Assembly: GCF_000447295.1 (NCBI RefSeq) | Contig: NZ_KE650771.1 | Coordinates: 2,009,004-2,073,003, forward strand | Direction: 5' to 3' | From: Fischerella sp. PCC 9431 | GTDB taxonomy: Bacteria; Cyanobacteriota; Cyanobacteriia; Cyanobacteriales; Nostocaceae | DNA: 64,000 nucleotides | Shown here: positions 27,637-36,763 of the stretch, piece after piece | Position numbering within the stretch: the first letter of the stretch is position 1 | Layout of the letters: each line of letters opens with the position of its first letter | Position numbers and translations under genes: made by a program | Notes under the pieces: model-generated | Databases searched by the model: none | Told to the model about the DNA's origin: nothing | What the model saw: only the letters and a program-made list of their open reading frames with translations

Positions 27637-29955
27637 ATGTCATTTGAGCCTAAAGTTAATGTTCTGTTGGTAGATGACCATCCAGAGAATTTGCTAGCCC
27701 TAGAGGCGATCTTGGACAGCCTTGGTCAAAACTTGGTAAGGGCTACATCAGGCGCAGAAGCCTTGCGAAATCTTTTAAATCAGGATTTTGCTGTGATCTT
27801 GTTGGATGTGCAAATGCCAGATATGGACGGGTTCGAGACAGCAGCCCTGATTCGACAACGAGAGCGATCGCGCCACACACCGATCATCTTTGTCACCGCA
27901 TTCAACACCAGTGACAATATGGTCTTTAAAGGATATTCTCTCGGTGCAGTAGATTATCTTTTTAAGCCTATAGAACCGGAGATTTTGAAATCTAAGGTCG
28001 CAGCGTTTATTGATTTGTTCCAAAAAAGCGCCGAAGTCAAGCGACAAGCCACACAACTAGCTGCAATGAATACTGAACTCAAAAAACGCGAAGAAATGTT
28101 TCGCTCTTTGAGTGCTTGTTCACCCGTAGGCATTTTTTTAACCGATCAACACGGTAAATGCACTTATGCTAATCCCCGCTACCATGCAATTTTTGGTTTG
28201 ACACCAGAGCAAAGTTTAGATGAAGGCTGGATCAACACAATTCATCACGAAGACCAAAAATCAGTTGTGGCAAATTGGTATGCTGCTGCTACTGAAGGTA
28301 GGGGATACAAAGGTGAGTTTCGCATCATCACTCCAGATGGAATTGAGCGTTGGGTGAATGTGTCCTCATCTCCAATGCTTTCAGAAGAAGCGAAAGTAAT
28401 TGGTTTTACAGGCACATCCGAAGATATCACAGAGCGCAAAAAAGCCCAAGAAGAACACATCAAACTCATCCGCGAACAAACAGCCCGCCAAGAAGCTGAA
28501 ACAGCAAATCGCCTCAAAGATGAATTTTTAGCGACTCTCTCTCATGAACTTCGCACACCTTTAACATCCATATTAGGTTGGGCTAGATTATTACGCCAGC
28601 GAAAATTAAATGAAGAAGCGATCGCCCGTGCGATCGAAACCATTGAACGTAATGCTGGTTTGCAAGCTCAACTGATAGAAGATATCTTAGATGTCTCGCG
28701 GATTATGCGAGGCAAGCTTAGTCTAAATCTTTGTCCAGTGAACTTAGTTAATTTAACTACAACAGTTATAAATAGCGTACGTTTAGAAGCAGAAGCAAAA
28801 CAAATTTTACTTGAATATGTAGTTGAACTAGGCGAAACAGAGGACACGGCGACGCAGGAACGCAATGACACAGATAATACAGAAAATCTCCCCACATCTT
28901 CTGTGTTCGTCTCAGGTGATCCTAACCGCCTCCAACAAGTTCTCTGGAATTTGCTTAACAATGCCCTTAAATTTACCTCAACTGATGGCAGAGTAGAACT
29001 ACGCCTGGAAGTTGTCAAGGAAAATGGATCATTAATGGCGCAAGAGGAAGAGGGGGGACAAGGGGGACAAGGGAGCAGAGAGCAGGGAGCAGGGGAGAAT
29101 AACCAATTCGCAATGCCCAATGCCCAATGCCCAATTACGAACTATGCCCAAATAACCATCAGTGACACAGGTGTTGGGATTAGTCCAGAATTTCTCCCCC
29201 ACGTTTTTGATCGCTTCCGTCAAGCAGATGGGAGCATTACTAGAAACCACGGTGGCTTGGGATTGGGACTGGCGATCGTACATTATTTAGTACAAATGCA
29301 TGGTGGTAGTGTTCATGCTGATAGTCCAGGAGTGGGACAGGGAGCAACATTTACTGTAAAGTTGCCACTGTTGAAAACACAGCAAGAGTCTAACAATAAT
29401 ACCTTGCTCCAGGAATCCACAAACCAGGAACCTGCTAATGCTGCCAAACTCGACGATAATTTCAAGAAAGTCTCTGTTGTTCCTCCAAAATGGAAATTAA
29501 AACAAACAGAACAGACAACGAAAATAGCGCCAGCGCCCTCTACTGTGATTGCAGAATCATCCTTAAATAGTTTGCAGGTGCTAGTTGTAGATGACGATAC
29601 TGATACACGAGAATATGTAGTCACTGTACTGCAAGATGCTGGAGCTGAAGTCACAGCAGTTAGTTCGGTACAATTGGCACTTTTAGCGATCGCAAAATCC
29701 CTACCGGATATCTTGATTAGTGATATCAGTATGCCAGAAGAAGATGGCTACAGCTTAATCCGTAAAATCCGCACAATGCAACCAGAACAAGGAGGAAATT
29801 TACCTGCGATCGCATTAACAGCTTATGCCAGATCACAAGATTGTCAGCAAGCCCTAGATGCAGGTTTTCAGATGTATGTTACCAAGCCAGTTGAACCAAA
29901 TCAATTAATTAACTCGGTCGCAAAATTAATGCAAAAATTAAAGACGGGAAGTTGA
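27637..29955 (+). CDS. REC-PAS-histidine kinase-REC hybrid
   Basis: A 772-aa cytoplasmic protein. An N-terminal receiver (about 7-125, phospho-acceptor in LLDVQMPDMDG) is followed by a PAS domain with PAC motif (about 150-270, FTGTSEDITERKK), HisKA with His303 ([19 protein letters not shown]), HATPase (about 415-575: NNALKF, DTGVGI, GLGLGLAI), a linker, and a C-terminal receiver (about 645-765, SDISMPEEDG). About 30 residues at roughly 467-501 come from repeat-like DNA inside the ATPase domain. It follows cheB and could be the output partner of the CheR/CheB module. Confidence 0.94.
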   Translation: MSFEPKVNVLLVDDHPENLLALEAILDSLGQNLVRATSGAEALRNLLNQDFAVILLDVQMPDMDGFETAALIRQRERSRHTPIIFVTAFNTSDNMVFKGYSLGAVDYLFKPIEPEILKSKVAAFIDLFQKSAEVKRQATQLAAMNTELKKREEMFRSLSACSPVGIFLTDQHGKCTYANPRYHAIFGLTPEQSLDEGWINTIHHEDQKSVVANWYAAATEGRGYKGEFRIITPDGIERWVNVSSSPMLSEEAKVIGFTGTSEDITERKKAQEEHIKLIREQTARQEAETANRLKDEFLATLSHELRTPLTSILGWARLLRQRKLNEEAIARAIETIERNAGLQAQLIEDILDVSRIMRGKLSLNLCPVNLVNLTTTVINSVRLEAEAKQILLEYVVELGETEDTATQERNDTDNTENLPTSSVFVSGDPNRLQQVLWNLLNNALKFTSTDGRVELRLEVVKENGSLMAQEEEGGQGGQGSREQGAGENNQFAMPNAQCPITNYAQITISDTGVGISPEFLPHVFDRFRQADGSITRNHGGLGLGLAIVHYLVQMHGGSVHADSPGVGQGATFTVKLPLLKTQQESNNNTLLQESTNQEPANAAKLDDNFKKVSVVPPKWKLKQTEQTTKIAPAPSTVIAESSLNSLQVLVVDDDTDTREYVVTVLQDAGAEVTAVSSVQLALLAIAKSLPDILISDISMPEEDGYSLIRKIRTMQPEQGGNLPAIALTAYARSQDCQQALDAGFQMYVTKPVEPNQLINSVAKLMQKLKTGS
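29037..29140 (+). repeat. Repeat DNA within the kinase ATPase domain
   Basis: GGGGGACAAGGGGGACAAGG, GAGCAGAGAGCAGGGAGCAG and CAATGCCCAATGCCCAATGC runs lie in frame between the N box and G1 box of the HATPase domain. These are typical intergenic repeats in this kind of genome. The predicted peptide there is rich in E, G, Q, N and P. Confidence 0.75.
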
Positions 29956-30205
29956 TCACTTATCAGTTATCAGTTATCAAATAAAATAACTGAATTTATA
30001 TCAATTTTGGGTAATTAGTTATACTTTCCAGGTTCATTTCACCCCACCCCTTAATCCCCTAAGCGCAGGCGAGGAGGGGCGATTTCGATGTTAGGCAATG
30101 TAAACTTTTGACAATATTAAATTGAGTAATACTTTTATTTATATTTCGTTATTTAATTGCCTTATTAAGTGTCTTATACTAAATTGACATTACCGTTAAA
30201 GATTA
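29956..30205. other. Spacer with short TTATCAG repeat
   Basis: 250 bases. CACTTATCAGTTATCAGTTA starts right at the kinase stop. The rest is AT-rich with CCCCACCCCTTAATCCCC. No gene supported. Confidence 0.5.
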
Positions 30206-30535
30206 ATGCTCGATTTCAACAGCCTAGCGGAGTTTTCCCGCACCAACTGCGTTAGTATTTGTGCATTTCTCGTGCCAGCAAACTTACTTGCCACGCTGTT
30301 GACAGTTATTTTTGCCGCACTCCGCCGCCCATCATCTCAAGTTTGGCAATCAGCAACAGTAGCTTGCATGTTTGCTACTGTGATGATATTACATGTTTAC
30401 ACTTGGTTTATGATTGGCGTAGTCAGGATTCCTACTTACGTTTTATTGTGGCTAGCCTTTACTTGTTTGGTTTGTAATGTAGGGTCAATTTTGTTTCACA
30501 GACGCAACACTAACGCTCCAATATTTCAACGATAA
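30206..30535 (+). CDS. Small multi-pass membrane protein, unknown
   Basis: A 109-aa protein with three hydrophobic segments (about 17-40, 49-72 and 76-97: LLATLLTVIFAALRR, TVACMFATVMILHVYTWFMI, YVLLWLAFTCLVCNVGSIL) and short polar ends. The positive residues RRPS after helix one suggest a defined topology. I do not recognise the family. The composition looks like real coding sequence. It stands alone between the signalling cluster and the FKBP gene. Confidence 0.6.
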   Translation: MLDFNSLAEFSRTNCVSICAFLVPANLLATLLTVIFAALRRPSSQVWQSATVACMFATVMILHVYTWFMIGVVRIPTYVLLWLAFTCLVCNVGSILFHRRNTNAPIFQR

Positions 30536-31018
30536 TCTGCTGACAATCTCAAGGTTTAGTTAAGGTTTTTAATTGTTGTCAAAAAAATTGACTGTTCTGG
30601 TCTCTAATGAGACAAAAAGGAGCAGTCATCCTCTAAAAACTAAAAAGACAATCCCCATCAATAAATAATGGGGACTTAAAACGGATGAATTTTCGTTCGC
30701 GCAGCGCGTCTCTGGTTAAACTATTTTTATTTTTTCATAAATAATTTAGGATCGAGCCTGTGGTAACGCTACGCGTACAAACCCAATATTTTCTTTATGA
30801 GTGGCTTTTTACTTTTTACTGTTGGCTTGTTTGGGTGAATTCAACGCTACGGGATGATTGCATTTCCCCTAAACGGTTGGTATTTTCATCGAAAAAAACC
30901 TACCCCTACGGACTTTTTGGTACAAATGGGGTGGGAGAAATTACTACAAATTGTACAGCAGGAGCGATCGCTATTGCTCAATGCTAGCCGAACGAGTTTG
31001 GCGAGCGATCGCTTTTCA
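30536..31018. other. Long spacer with hairpin and repeat DNA
   Basis: 483 bases. A hairpin TCCCCAT/ATGGGGA lies at 30652-30674, followed by CGTTCGCGCAGCGCGTCTCT, an intergenic repeat of Nostocales type. Open frames at 30760-31030 overlap each other in different phases and resemble no protein. It looks like decayed DNA. Confidence 0.45.
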
Positions 31019-31447
31019 TTAGCCTATCTGGACTAACTGAATATCAAATATCAGTTCTTGTCCTGCTAAGGGATGATTTGCATCAAGAGTGATTTGAGAG
31101 TCTGAAACTTCTGTAACAACAACTGGAATTGCTTGACCATTACTTTGAGAAATTTGTAGCATTTGACCCACCTCTACAGATACATCTGTGGGAATGCGTT
31201 CTTTCTCAACGACCATCACTAATTCTGGACGGTAAGGTCCATAGGCTTCATCTGCTGGAATATTTGTTTTCTTGGATTCTCCTGGAGTCATACCAACCAC
31301 AGCCTGTTCAAAGCCGGGAATCACTAATCCTTCACCAATAGAAAACTGCAATGGATCTCGTTCAGCAGAAGAATCAAATACTGTGCCATCATCTAGTTTA
31401 CCTGTATAGTGAACTTTCACAGTATCACCTAGTTTGGCTTGTCCCAT
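31019..31447 (-). CDS. FKBP-type peptidyl-prolyl isomerase, SlyD-like
   Basis: A 142-aa cytoplasmic folding helper that speeds cis-trans isomerisation of proline bonds. The N-terminal FKBP part (AKLGDTVKVHYTGKLDDGTV) is interrupted by the IF chaperone flap (about residues 70-125), as in SlyD, and resumes with NHPLAGQELIFDIQL. I chose ATG 31447 because AAGGAG lies 7 bases upstream; the frame is open for 13 more codons. The metal-binding histidine tail of E. coli SlyD is absent. Confidence 0.92.
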   Translation of the reverse strand: MGQAKLGDTVKVHYTGKLDDGTVFDSSAERDPLQFSIGEGLVIPGFEQAVVGMTPGESKKTNIPADEAYGPYRPELVMVVEKERIPTDVSVEVGQMLQISQSNGQAIPVVVTEVSDSQITLDANHPLAGQELIFDIQLVQIG

Positions 31448-31833
31448 TTTCTTCTCCTTAAAATTTGAGTTCACTACGCCTTCCACCCTAGTACTTCTAC
31501 GAGCAAATCTATCCCGATTTTGTTATTTATTAAGATTTTGATTGAGTTTGCAACATAACCTCACTATTGCAAGTTTAAGGGTCTTTTTTTTAGTTAGGGA
31601 CGCAAGAAGATAGGGAGAAAGACAGACACGTTGACGCGGAGACTATTTTTTCATATTTTCCTGTGTCACCCCGTTTCCGTATTCCTATGTCCTCTTCTAC
31701 CTTATCTAAAAAAAACATATTAGACTGCTTCTCTAGGTGGATCTTAGTGCATGAGGGGACGCAAAGCGTTTAAACCTGCTGCGATCGCTGCTAGCAATAA
31801 GGAAAGTTTGCTATAATGATAAATTAGTAATTT
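31448..31833. other. Spacer FKBP to tRNA-Lys with palindromic repeat
   Basis: 386 bases. About 31600-31700 holds GACACGTTGACGCGGAG and GTGTCACCCCGTTTCCG, an intergenic member of the repeat family that has entered coding regions elsewhere. A TATAAT at 31812-31817 lies 17 bases before the tRNA and is its likely -10 box. Confidence 0.55.
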
Positions 31834-31906
<73 letters not shown>

Positions 31907-31991
31907 TTCTCCACGCCACGTGCTACAAGGCGGGAGACCCACAAGCGCGCAGTGGCTCCCCTTGTCCCCTATCCCCTTTCCCTTCAATTAA

Positions 31992-33755
31992 TTAACTCCG
32001 TTGCCATATTTTAATCGTCTTATCCAAACTTCCACTCACCAAAATTTCCCCGGAAGCAGTAAACGCTACTGCTGTGACTGTATGGTGATGACCTGTAAAT
32101 GTAGCTAATAATTCACCTGTTTGTAAGTGCCACAATTTAATTGTTTGATCAGCACTACCACTAGCAATAGTTTGTCCATCAGGACTAAGGGCGATCGCAT
32201 ACACTCCATCTTCATGTCCTTTGAGAGTGTGCAGCAATTCGCCTGTCTCTATTTGCCAAATTTTAATGGTTTTGTCTCGACTACCACTGACTAAAATTTG
32301 GCGATCGCTACTCATTGCTAAAGAAGTCACAATATGAGCATGACCAGTCAAAGCATGTAATAATTGGCCATTTGGAGCCTTATTTTCTGCTTGTTGACAA
32401 ACTTGCCATACTTTAATTTTGCGGTAACTACCTGTAACCAAAATTTCTCCGTCTTGGCTCAAAGCTAAAGAATGAGCCGCAGTATCATCCAAGGATAGAG
32501 CCACTATAACGCGGCGTTGCATCAAGTCCCAAAAGCAGATGGTTCTGTCATCTCCTCCTGTAGCTAGCATACGTCCGTCAGGAGTAAAAGCCACACACCG
32601 CACCATACCATTATGCTTGTGCAGAATATCGATCAAATCCCTAGCGCCGACGTGCCACATTTTGATTGTAGAATCTGCACCAGCACTTACCAAAGTATGC
32701 CCATCTGGACTGAAAGCCAAAGCATTGACTTCATCTACTAATCCAGACAACATCCAAGGATATTCTGATAAAGTGCCTATTAATTCTCCTCTTGTTAAAT
32801 CCCATAATTTTGTTTCTCCGCGACTTCCACTTGCTACCAAAGTAGAATGACCACTATTATTACTTCCTGGATAAAAAGCCAGACAGTTAATTCCTCTACT
32901 ATGTCCTTTGAGTGTTTGCCAAAATTGCCAATCTCCAATTATGCTTTTGAGGGGATGCTCTGGTGGTAAAGTTTGAGTTTTTTCTGCCACACATATTTTG
33001 TCAAATGATGGCGGTGTATCTTGTTGAGTAATTCCTGTTGCTAAATACCAACTCAATCCACCCGCATACAACAAGTTACTCGGAGATACATAAATTTTGG
33101 GTTCGCTAAATTCAATTTGATTTGTCGGCAAAAAACCAGTAACTATTGCTTGTTTTTCGTAGCCACTTTCACCATGAGACGGATAAAATAGACAAACAAA
33201 AATCAAGACTCTGGAATTTCTAATATCTTCTTGAGTAACAGACCATTTAACTTTATTTTTTTTAATTGCATTAAAACTTTCTCCATCGGCAACACACACA
33301 AGAACTTGATTGCTGGTATTGCCTAGAAATAAATAAGGAAATTTACTCTCTCTACGTAAATTGCCTTCATCATCCAAAACCATGTTTTTGATGGCATCTT
33401 GTGGCACTTTTTTCACAGACTTACCCAAGCATTGATGCATGATTTGCTCAACAATTTGCTCACGCAAAATATAATCTTCTGCTTGCTGCTGAAAATAGGC
33501 ATCAAAGGGTATATTCCAATCAGAAAATTCTGGATATTCCGGTGGTGTAGGCGGTGGATTTTTTCCCAGAATTTCTGCTTTTTGGCAAGCAAATGTCAGC
33601 ATTTTTTCCAGTGCTTCGCCTGAAAATGCCATAATTTCAGTGTGACAACCTCTGACTTGAGTTTCTAGCAAAGATACATCATGAGTCCTGGGTTTTTTCA
33701 CTCTTTGCAGGAAATCAGCTTGTTGAGCTTTGAGTAAGCTAATCCAATCCATCAA
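31992..33755 (-). CDS. WD40-repeat protein with unidentified N-terminal domain
   Basis: A 587-aa protein. Residues about 280-587 form seven WD40 repeats (for example VNALAFSPDGHTLVSAGADS, then IKIWQ endings), enough for one closed seven-bladed propeller. The first about 270 residues are not a domain I know. They start MMDWISLLKAQQADFLQRV, are helical, and then become strand-rich (FPYLFLGNTSNQVLVCVADG). Such proteins in cyanobacteria are usually scaffolds. The gene stands alone. A second methionine follows the first, so the start is uncertain by one codon. Confidence 0.85.
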   Translation of the reverse strand: MMDWISLLKAQQADFLQRVKKPRTHDVSLLETQVRGCHTEIMAFSGEALEKMLTFACQKAEILGKNPPPTPPEYPEFSDWNIPFDAYFQQQAEDYILREQIVEQIMHQCLGKSVKKVPQDAIKNMVLDDEGNLRRESKFPYLFLGNTSNQVLVCVADGESFNAIKKNKVKWSVTQEDIRNSRVLIFVCLFYPSHGESGYEKQAIVTGFLPTNQIEFSEPKIYVSPSNLLYAGGLSWYLATGITQQDTPPSFDKICVAEKTQTLPPEHPLKSIIGDWQFWQTLKGHSRGINCLAFYPGSNNSGHSTLVASGSRGETKLWDLTRGELIGTLSEYPWMLSGLVDEVNALAFSPDGHTLVSAGADSTIKMWHVGARDLIDILHKHNGMVRCVAFTPDGRMLATGGDDRTICFWDLMQRRVIVALSLDDTAAHSLALSQDGEILVTGSYRKIKVWQVCQQAENKAPNGQLLHALTGHAHIVTSLAMSSDRQILVSGSRDKTIKIWQIETGELLHTLKGHEDGVYAIALSPDGQTIASGSADQTIKLWHLQTGELLATFTGHHHTVTAVAFTASGEILVSGSLDKTIKIWQRS

Positions 33756-34519
33756 AAACCTCGCAAGGGTACTGCAAACTTATAGCACTAGCAATGAGTT
33801 GTGCAGATTATTTTCAAGAAATTAAAGAAAATAAAAGATAATTAATAAACAATTCCTGGAGAAAAATAGGGAATTTAAGATTTAATTTTTTTGTGATTTT
33901 TCCATAGGCAGAATAACTTGATCTTATCAATATAGTTTACATTCCTTGCAAAAATAATCACAGTTTGGCTCTCCGAGGAATTAATAATTACTAAGTAAAG
34001 TTTGGTATATAGCACCCTTGGAAGGTTAAATTTGAATCTGTTAATTTAAATACAGATTTTTTCCAGCCTATTTATCAAAAACTACTGCATACCTAAGTTA
34101 AGCTATACTTAGCCAAGAATTCAAGTTGATTAACTAGAGTTAACAACCAGTGAGGCAAGTGATTTGTATGCATGAACAAACACAACTAGTCACCAGACAT
34201 CAGTAATAATAGGTGACTAAATTTAAGGTATGAGTAGAATAAATTAGCTGATAGGAGTTTATTCTAACGAAGTAGGAAAAGAAAATACTGTTCGTGGGGA
34301 AGCAATTCGTAAGTAAAAATCTAGATGTGGATGCGATCGCATATATTCACCTGACAAAATCATGCTTATTTTTCTCTAAGTGTATGCGACCATACGTTTA
34401 AATCATCTTGGTTTTTTCTGTATCTAAAAGTCGATATGACAAAGCTTTGCTAGCATCATCATAGTATTAGTGTTCCTAAGTACTCGCGACTGTTGTCTAA
34501 AATTATTCCAGGAAAGGCT
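33756..34519. other. Long spacer upstream of the aldolase gene
   Basis: 764 AT-rich bases with no protein-like frame. It separates divergent genes and so holds two promoters. The one recognisable site is the NtcA-like box listed separately. Confidence 0.5.
34382..34395 (+). promoter_or_regulatory. Candidate NtcA binding site
   Basis: GTATGCGACCATAC matches the NtcA consensus GTA-N8-TAC exactly and lies 124 bases upstream of the aldolase start. NtcA is the cyanobacterial nitrogen regulator. No ideal -10 box of the TAN3T form is seen at 22 bases, so function is unproven. Confidence 0.4.
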
Positions 34520-35602
34520 ATGACTACAACGTTAGCAACGCCCGATTCCATTGAATCTCTTCTAGGTGATGAGGCCGAAGATTTACTGACTTATAAAGCT
34601 AAAGTTTCCAAAGATTTATTGCATTTACCAGGTCCCGACTTTGTAGATCGAGTTTGGCTAAATAGCGATCGCAATCCCCAAGTTTTGCGTAATCTGCAAA
34701 CACTCTACTCTACTGGTAGGCTGGCTGATACTGGCTATCTTTCGATTTTGCCAGTAGACCAAGGAATTGAACACTCAGCAGGCGCATCCTTTGCACCCAA
34801 CCCGATTTACTTCGATCCAGAAAATATTGTCAGACTGGCGATCGCTGCTGGTTGTAATGCTGTAGCTACAACTTTAGGAGTGCTGGGTGCAGTCTCACGC
34901 AAATATGCCCACAAAATCCCCTTCATTGTCAAACTCAACCACAACGAACTGTTGACTTATCCTAATCAATTTGACCAAATTATGTTCGCTTCCGTCGAAC
35001 AAGCTTGGAATTTAGGTGCTGTCGCAGTGGGGGCGACAATTTATTTTGGTTCAGAAAACTCTACCAGACAAATTCAAGAAGTAAGCCAAGCTTTTAAACG
35101 CGCCCATGAATTGGGAATGGTGACAATTCTCTGGTGCTATTTGCGTAATAACGCCTTTAAACAAGATCAAGATTATCACCTTGCTGCTGATTTGACAGGA
35201 CAAGCCAATCATTTGGGCGTCACCATAGAAGCTGACATCATTAAACAGAAGCTACCAGAAAATAACAATGGTTACACAGCAGTAGCCCAAGCAACAGGTA
35301 AGAGTTACGGTAAAACCGACAAAAGGATTTACACAGACTTGACAACAGATCACCCGATTGATTTAACTCGTTACCAAGTCTTGAATTGTTACTGCGGACG
35401 CGCTGGTTTAATTAATTCTGGTGGTGCATCTGGTAAAAATGATTTTGCAGAAGCAATCCGCACCGCAGTTATTAACAAACGCGCTGGCGGTACAGGCTTA
35501 ATTTCTGGACGCAAAACATTCCAACGTCCCTTCGAGGAAGGTGTGCAATTATTCCACGCGATCCAAGATGTTTATTTATCCAAAGAAGTGGCGATCGCTT
35601 AA
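34520..35602 (+). CDS. fda: Class I fructose-bisphosphate aldolase (DhnA type)
   Basis: A 360-aa Schiff-base aldolase that interconverts fructose-1,6-bisphosphate and two triose phosphates. The DhnA-type pattern is visible: [15 protein letters not shown] near residue 78, [16 protein letters not shown], the long strand [14 protein letters not shown], and [15 protein letters not shown] near the end. Cyanobacteria usually also have a class II enzyme. I chose ATG 34520, with AGGAAAGG just upstream; an upstream TTG at 34493 is weaker. It is monocistronic. Confidence 0.93.
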   Translation: MTTTLATPDSIESLLGDEAEDLLTYKAKVSKDLLHLPGPDFVDRVWLNSDRNPQVLRNLQTLYSTGRLADTGYLSILPVDQGIEHSAGASFAPNPIYFDPENIVRLAIAAGCNAVATTLGVLGAVSRKYAHKIPFIVKLNHNELLTYPNQFDQIMFASVEQAWNLGAVAVGATIYFGSENSTRQIQEVSQAFKRAHELGMVTILWCYLRNNAFKQDQDYHLAADLTGQANHLGVTIEADIIKQKLPENNNGYTAVAQATGKSYGKTDKRIYTDLTTDHPIDLTRYQVLNCYCGRAGLINSGGASGKNDFAEAIRTAVINKRAGGTGLISGRKTFQRPFEEGVQLFHAIQDVYLSKEVAIA

Positions 35603-35792
35603 ATTGGAAATTGGAAATCAGCAATTCTCTCTTATGATTACACAAGGAAGATCAAAGAAAATTGCTGCCAAAGCGTACCGTTGTAATAATTGATGCATTG
35701 CTTCTGACGTAGCGACGATCTTCATAATGTCCAATCGTCTCCAATCAGTTGCTGTATCATAGCATAAATACTTATTGTATCACCAAATGTAT

Positions 35793-35826
35793 TCCCCTCT
35801 TAATTTTTGTATTCGGAGGGGATTTT
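35793..35826 (+). terminator. Possible terminator, stem TCCCCTC/GAGGGGA
   Basis: 7-bp stem (35793-35799 with 35816-35822), 16-base loop, followed by TTTTATT. It is 190 bases after the aldolase stop. Confidence 0.45.
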
Positions 35827-36033
35827 ATTGCTTAATTACTAATTAAATTAGTGATATGCACGCAAATAACATCACAAAAGCATTCAAAAAACACTAGAAA
35901 ATATGTTGATTTAGCAGCACTTAATTATTATTTTTTAGGTTTTTTGATATGTAGTCAAATATAAATATCTAATCAGAGAATTTATAAAAAAATATACATA
36001 ATCAAAGCTGATGGTTGTATAATAATTCTCTAA

Positions 36034-36058
36034 AGGGGCATCCACTGCCCCTTGTTTT
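36034..36058 (+). terminator. Strong rho-independent terminator of unknown transcript
   Basis: AGGGGCA at 36034-36040, loop TCCAC, TGCCCCT at 36046-36052, then TGTTTTTC. The stem is perfect. A TATAAT lies at 36018-36023, only 10 bases before. Confidence 0.65.
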
Positions 36059-36160
36059 TCACCCGCAAGCTAGTTATCAGGGTAGCCAAATATCAACCAG
36101 GGTATCTACCTTTTTTACAGGCATCTACCATTATTAATTTGACTGACTTGTCGCAGTATC

Positions 36161-36296
36161 TGACAGATTCATAATGTCACTACTGTCATGCTAACACTTG
36201 TCATTTTTTCATGTCAATCATTCATGTAAAAATGACAAAAAATCATGTCAAACAATTTAGATATCATGAGAGAGAATAGAAGACAAACATGATATC
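36161..36296 (+). promoter_or_regulatory. Array of TGTCA/TGACA motifs and a 9-bp inverted repeat
   Basis: TGTCA or TGACA occurs at 36161, 36175, 36184, 36199, 36212, 36233 and 36246. A perfect inverted repeat GATATCATG (36260-36268) / CATGATATC (36288-36296) ends 14 bases before the start of the RHH gene. This looks like an operator cluster for autoregulation by that ribbon-helix-helix protein. Confidence 0.55.
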
Positions 36297-36310
36297 TAAC
36301 AGTCAATAAA

Positions 36311-36763
36311 ATGACCGACAGAAGGCGTTGTGATAATTACAAACAGGTCAGCGGTTATGTCCCAGTAGAGTTGGCGCGGGAATTTAAAAGCATTTGCGCT
36401 CGTGAGGGTCTTTCTCAAAGCGACGCTTTGGAGGAGATCATCCGTGAGTGGCTAGGCAAAAAAACGGATTCCAACTCTTCAAATCCCGAACAAGCAAACC
36501 GCCTGATCACAATTGCTGATGTAGTTAGAGCCAATATGGCAAAACTTAAGCGCTGTGGAGTTAAAAACTTACAAGCGCTTGCTAAAGGGGAAGTACTACC
36601 TACACCAGGGGACTTCGCCATCATCATGTCTAGTTTGGCTATCCCTGAGGAAGAACAAAAAATGATTTGGCAAAGAACTTTTAGTTCCCTACATAATGAT
36701 TTTGGTGGCGTGAATGAGTGCGAGCGTTCTGAAAGTCCTAAACCAACCGGGCTGGAATTATAA
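36311..36763 (+). CDS. Ribbon-helix-helix DNA-binding protein, unknown target
   Basis: A 150-aa protein. Residues 12-50 (VSGYVPVELAREFKSICARE, then LSQSDALEEIIREWL) fit a CopG-type ribbon-helix-helix fold: one strand, then two helices. The C-terminal half (ADVVRANMAKLKRCGVKNLQ) may be a second helical domain with a helix-turn-helix look. The upstream region carries seven TGTCA motifs and an inverted repeat, suggesting self-control. It overlaps the next gene by 50 bases, so the two are translated together. I do not recognise a named family. Confidence 0.7.
   Translation: MTDRRRCDNYKQVSGYVPVELAREFKSICAREGLSQSDALEEIIREWLGKKTDSNSSNPEQANRLITIADVVRANMAKLKRCGVKNLQALAKGEVLPTPGDFAIIMSSLAIPEEEQKMIWQRTFSSLHNDFGGVNECERSESPKPTGLEL

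Larger units (their letters stand above)
35603..36160. other. Spacer after aldolase with two terminator-like hairpins
   Basis: The 558 bases contain two hairpins (listed separately) and AT-rich DNA. No coding frame. A small RNA between the hairpins is possible but not recognised. Confidence 0.4.

Noticed and set aside
30760-31036. Overlapping short frames before the FKBP gene
   Set aside because: Different phases, no conserved motif, lie in decayed or repeat DNA.
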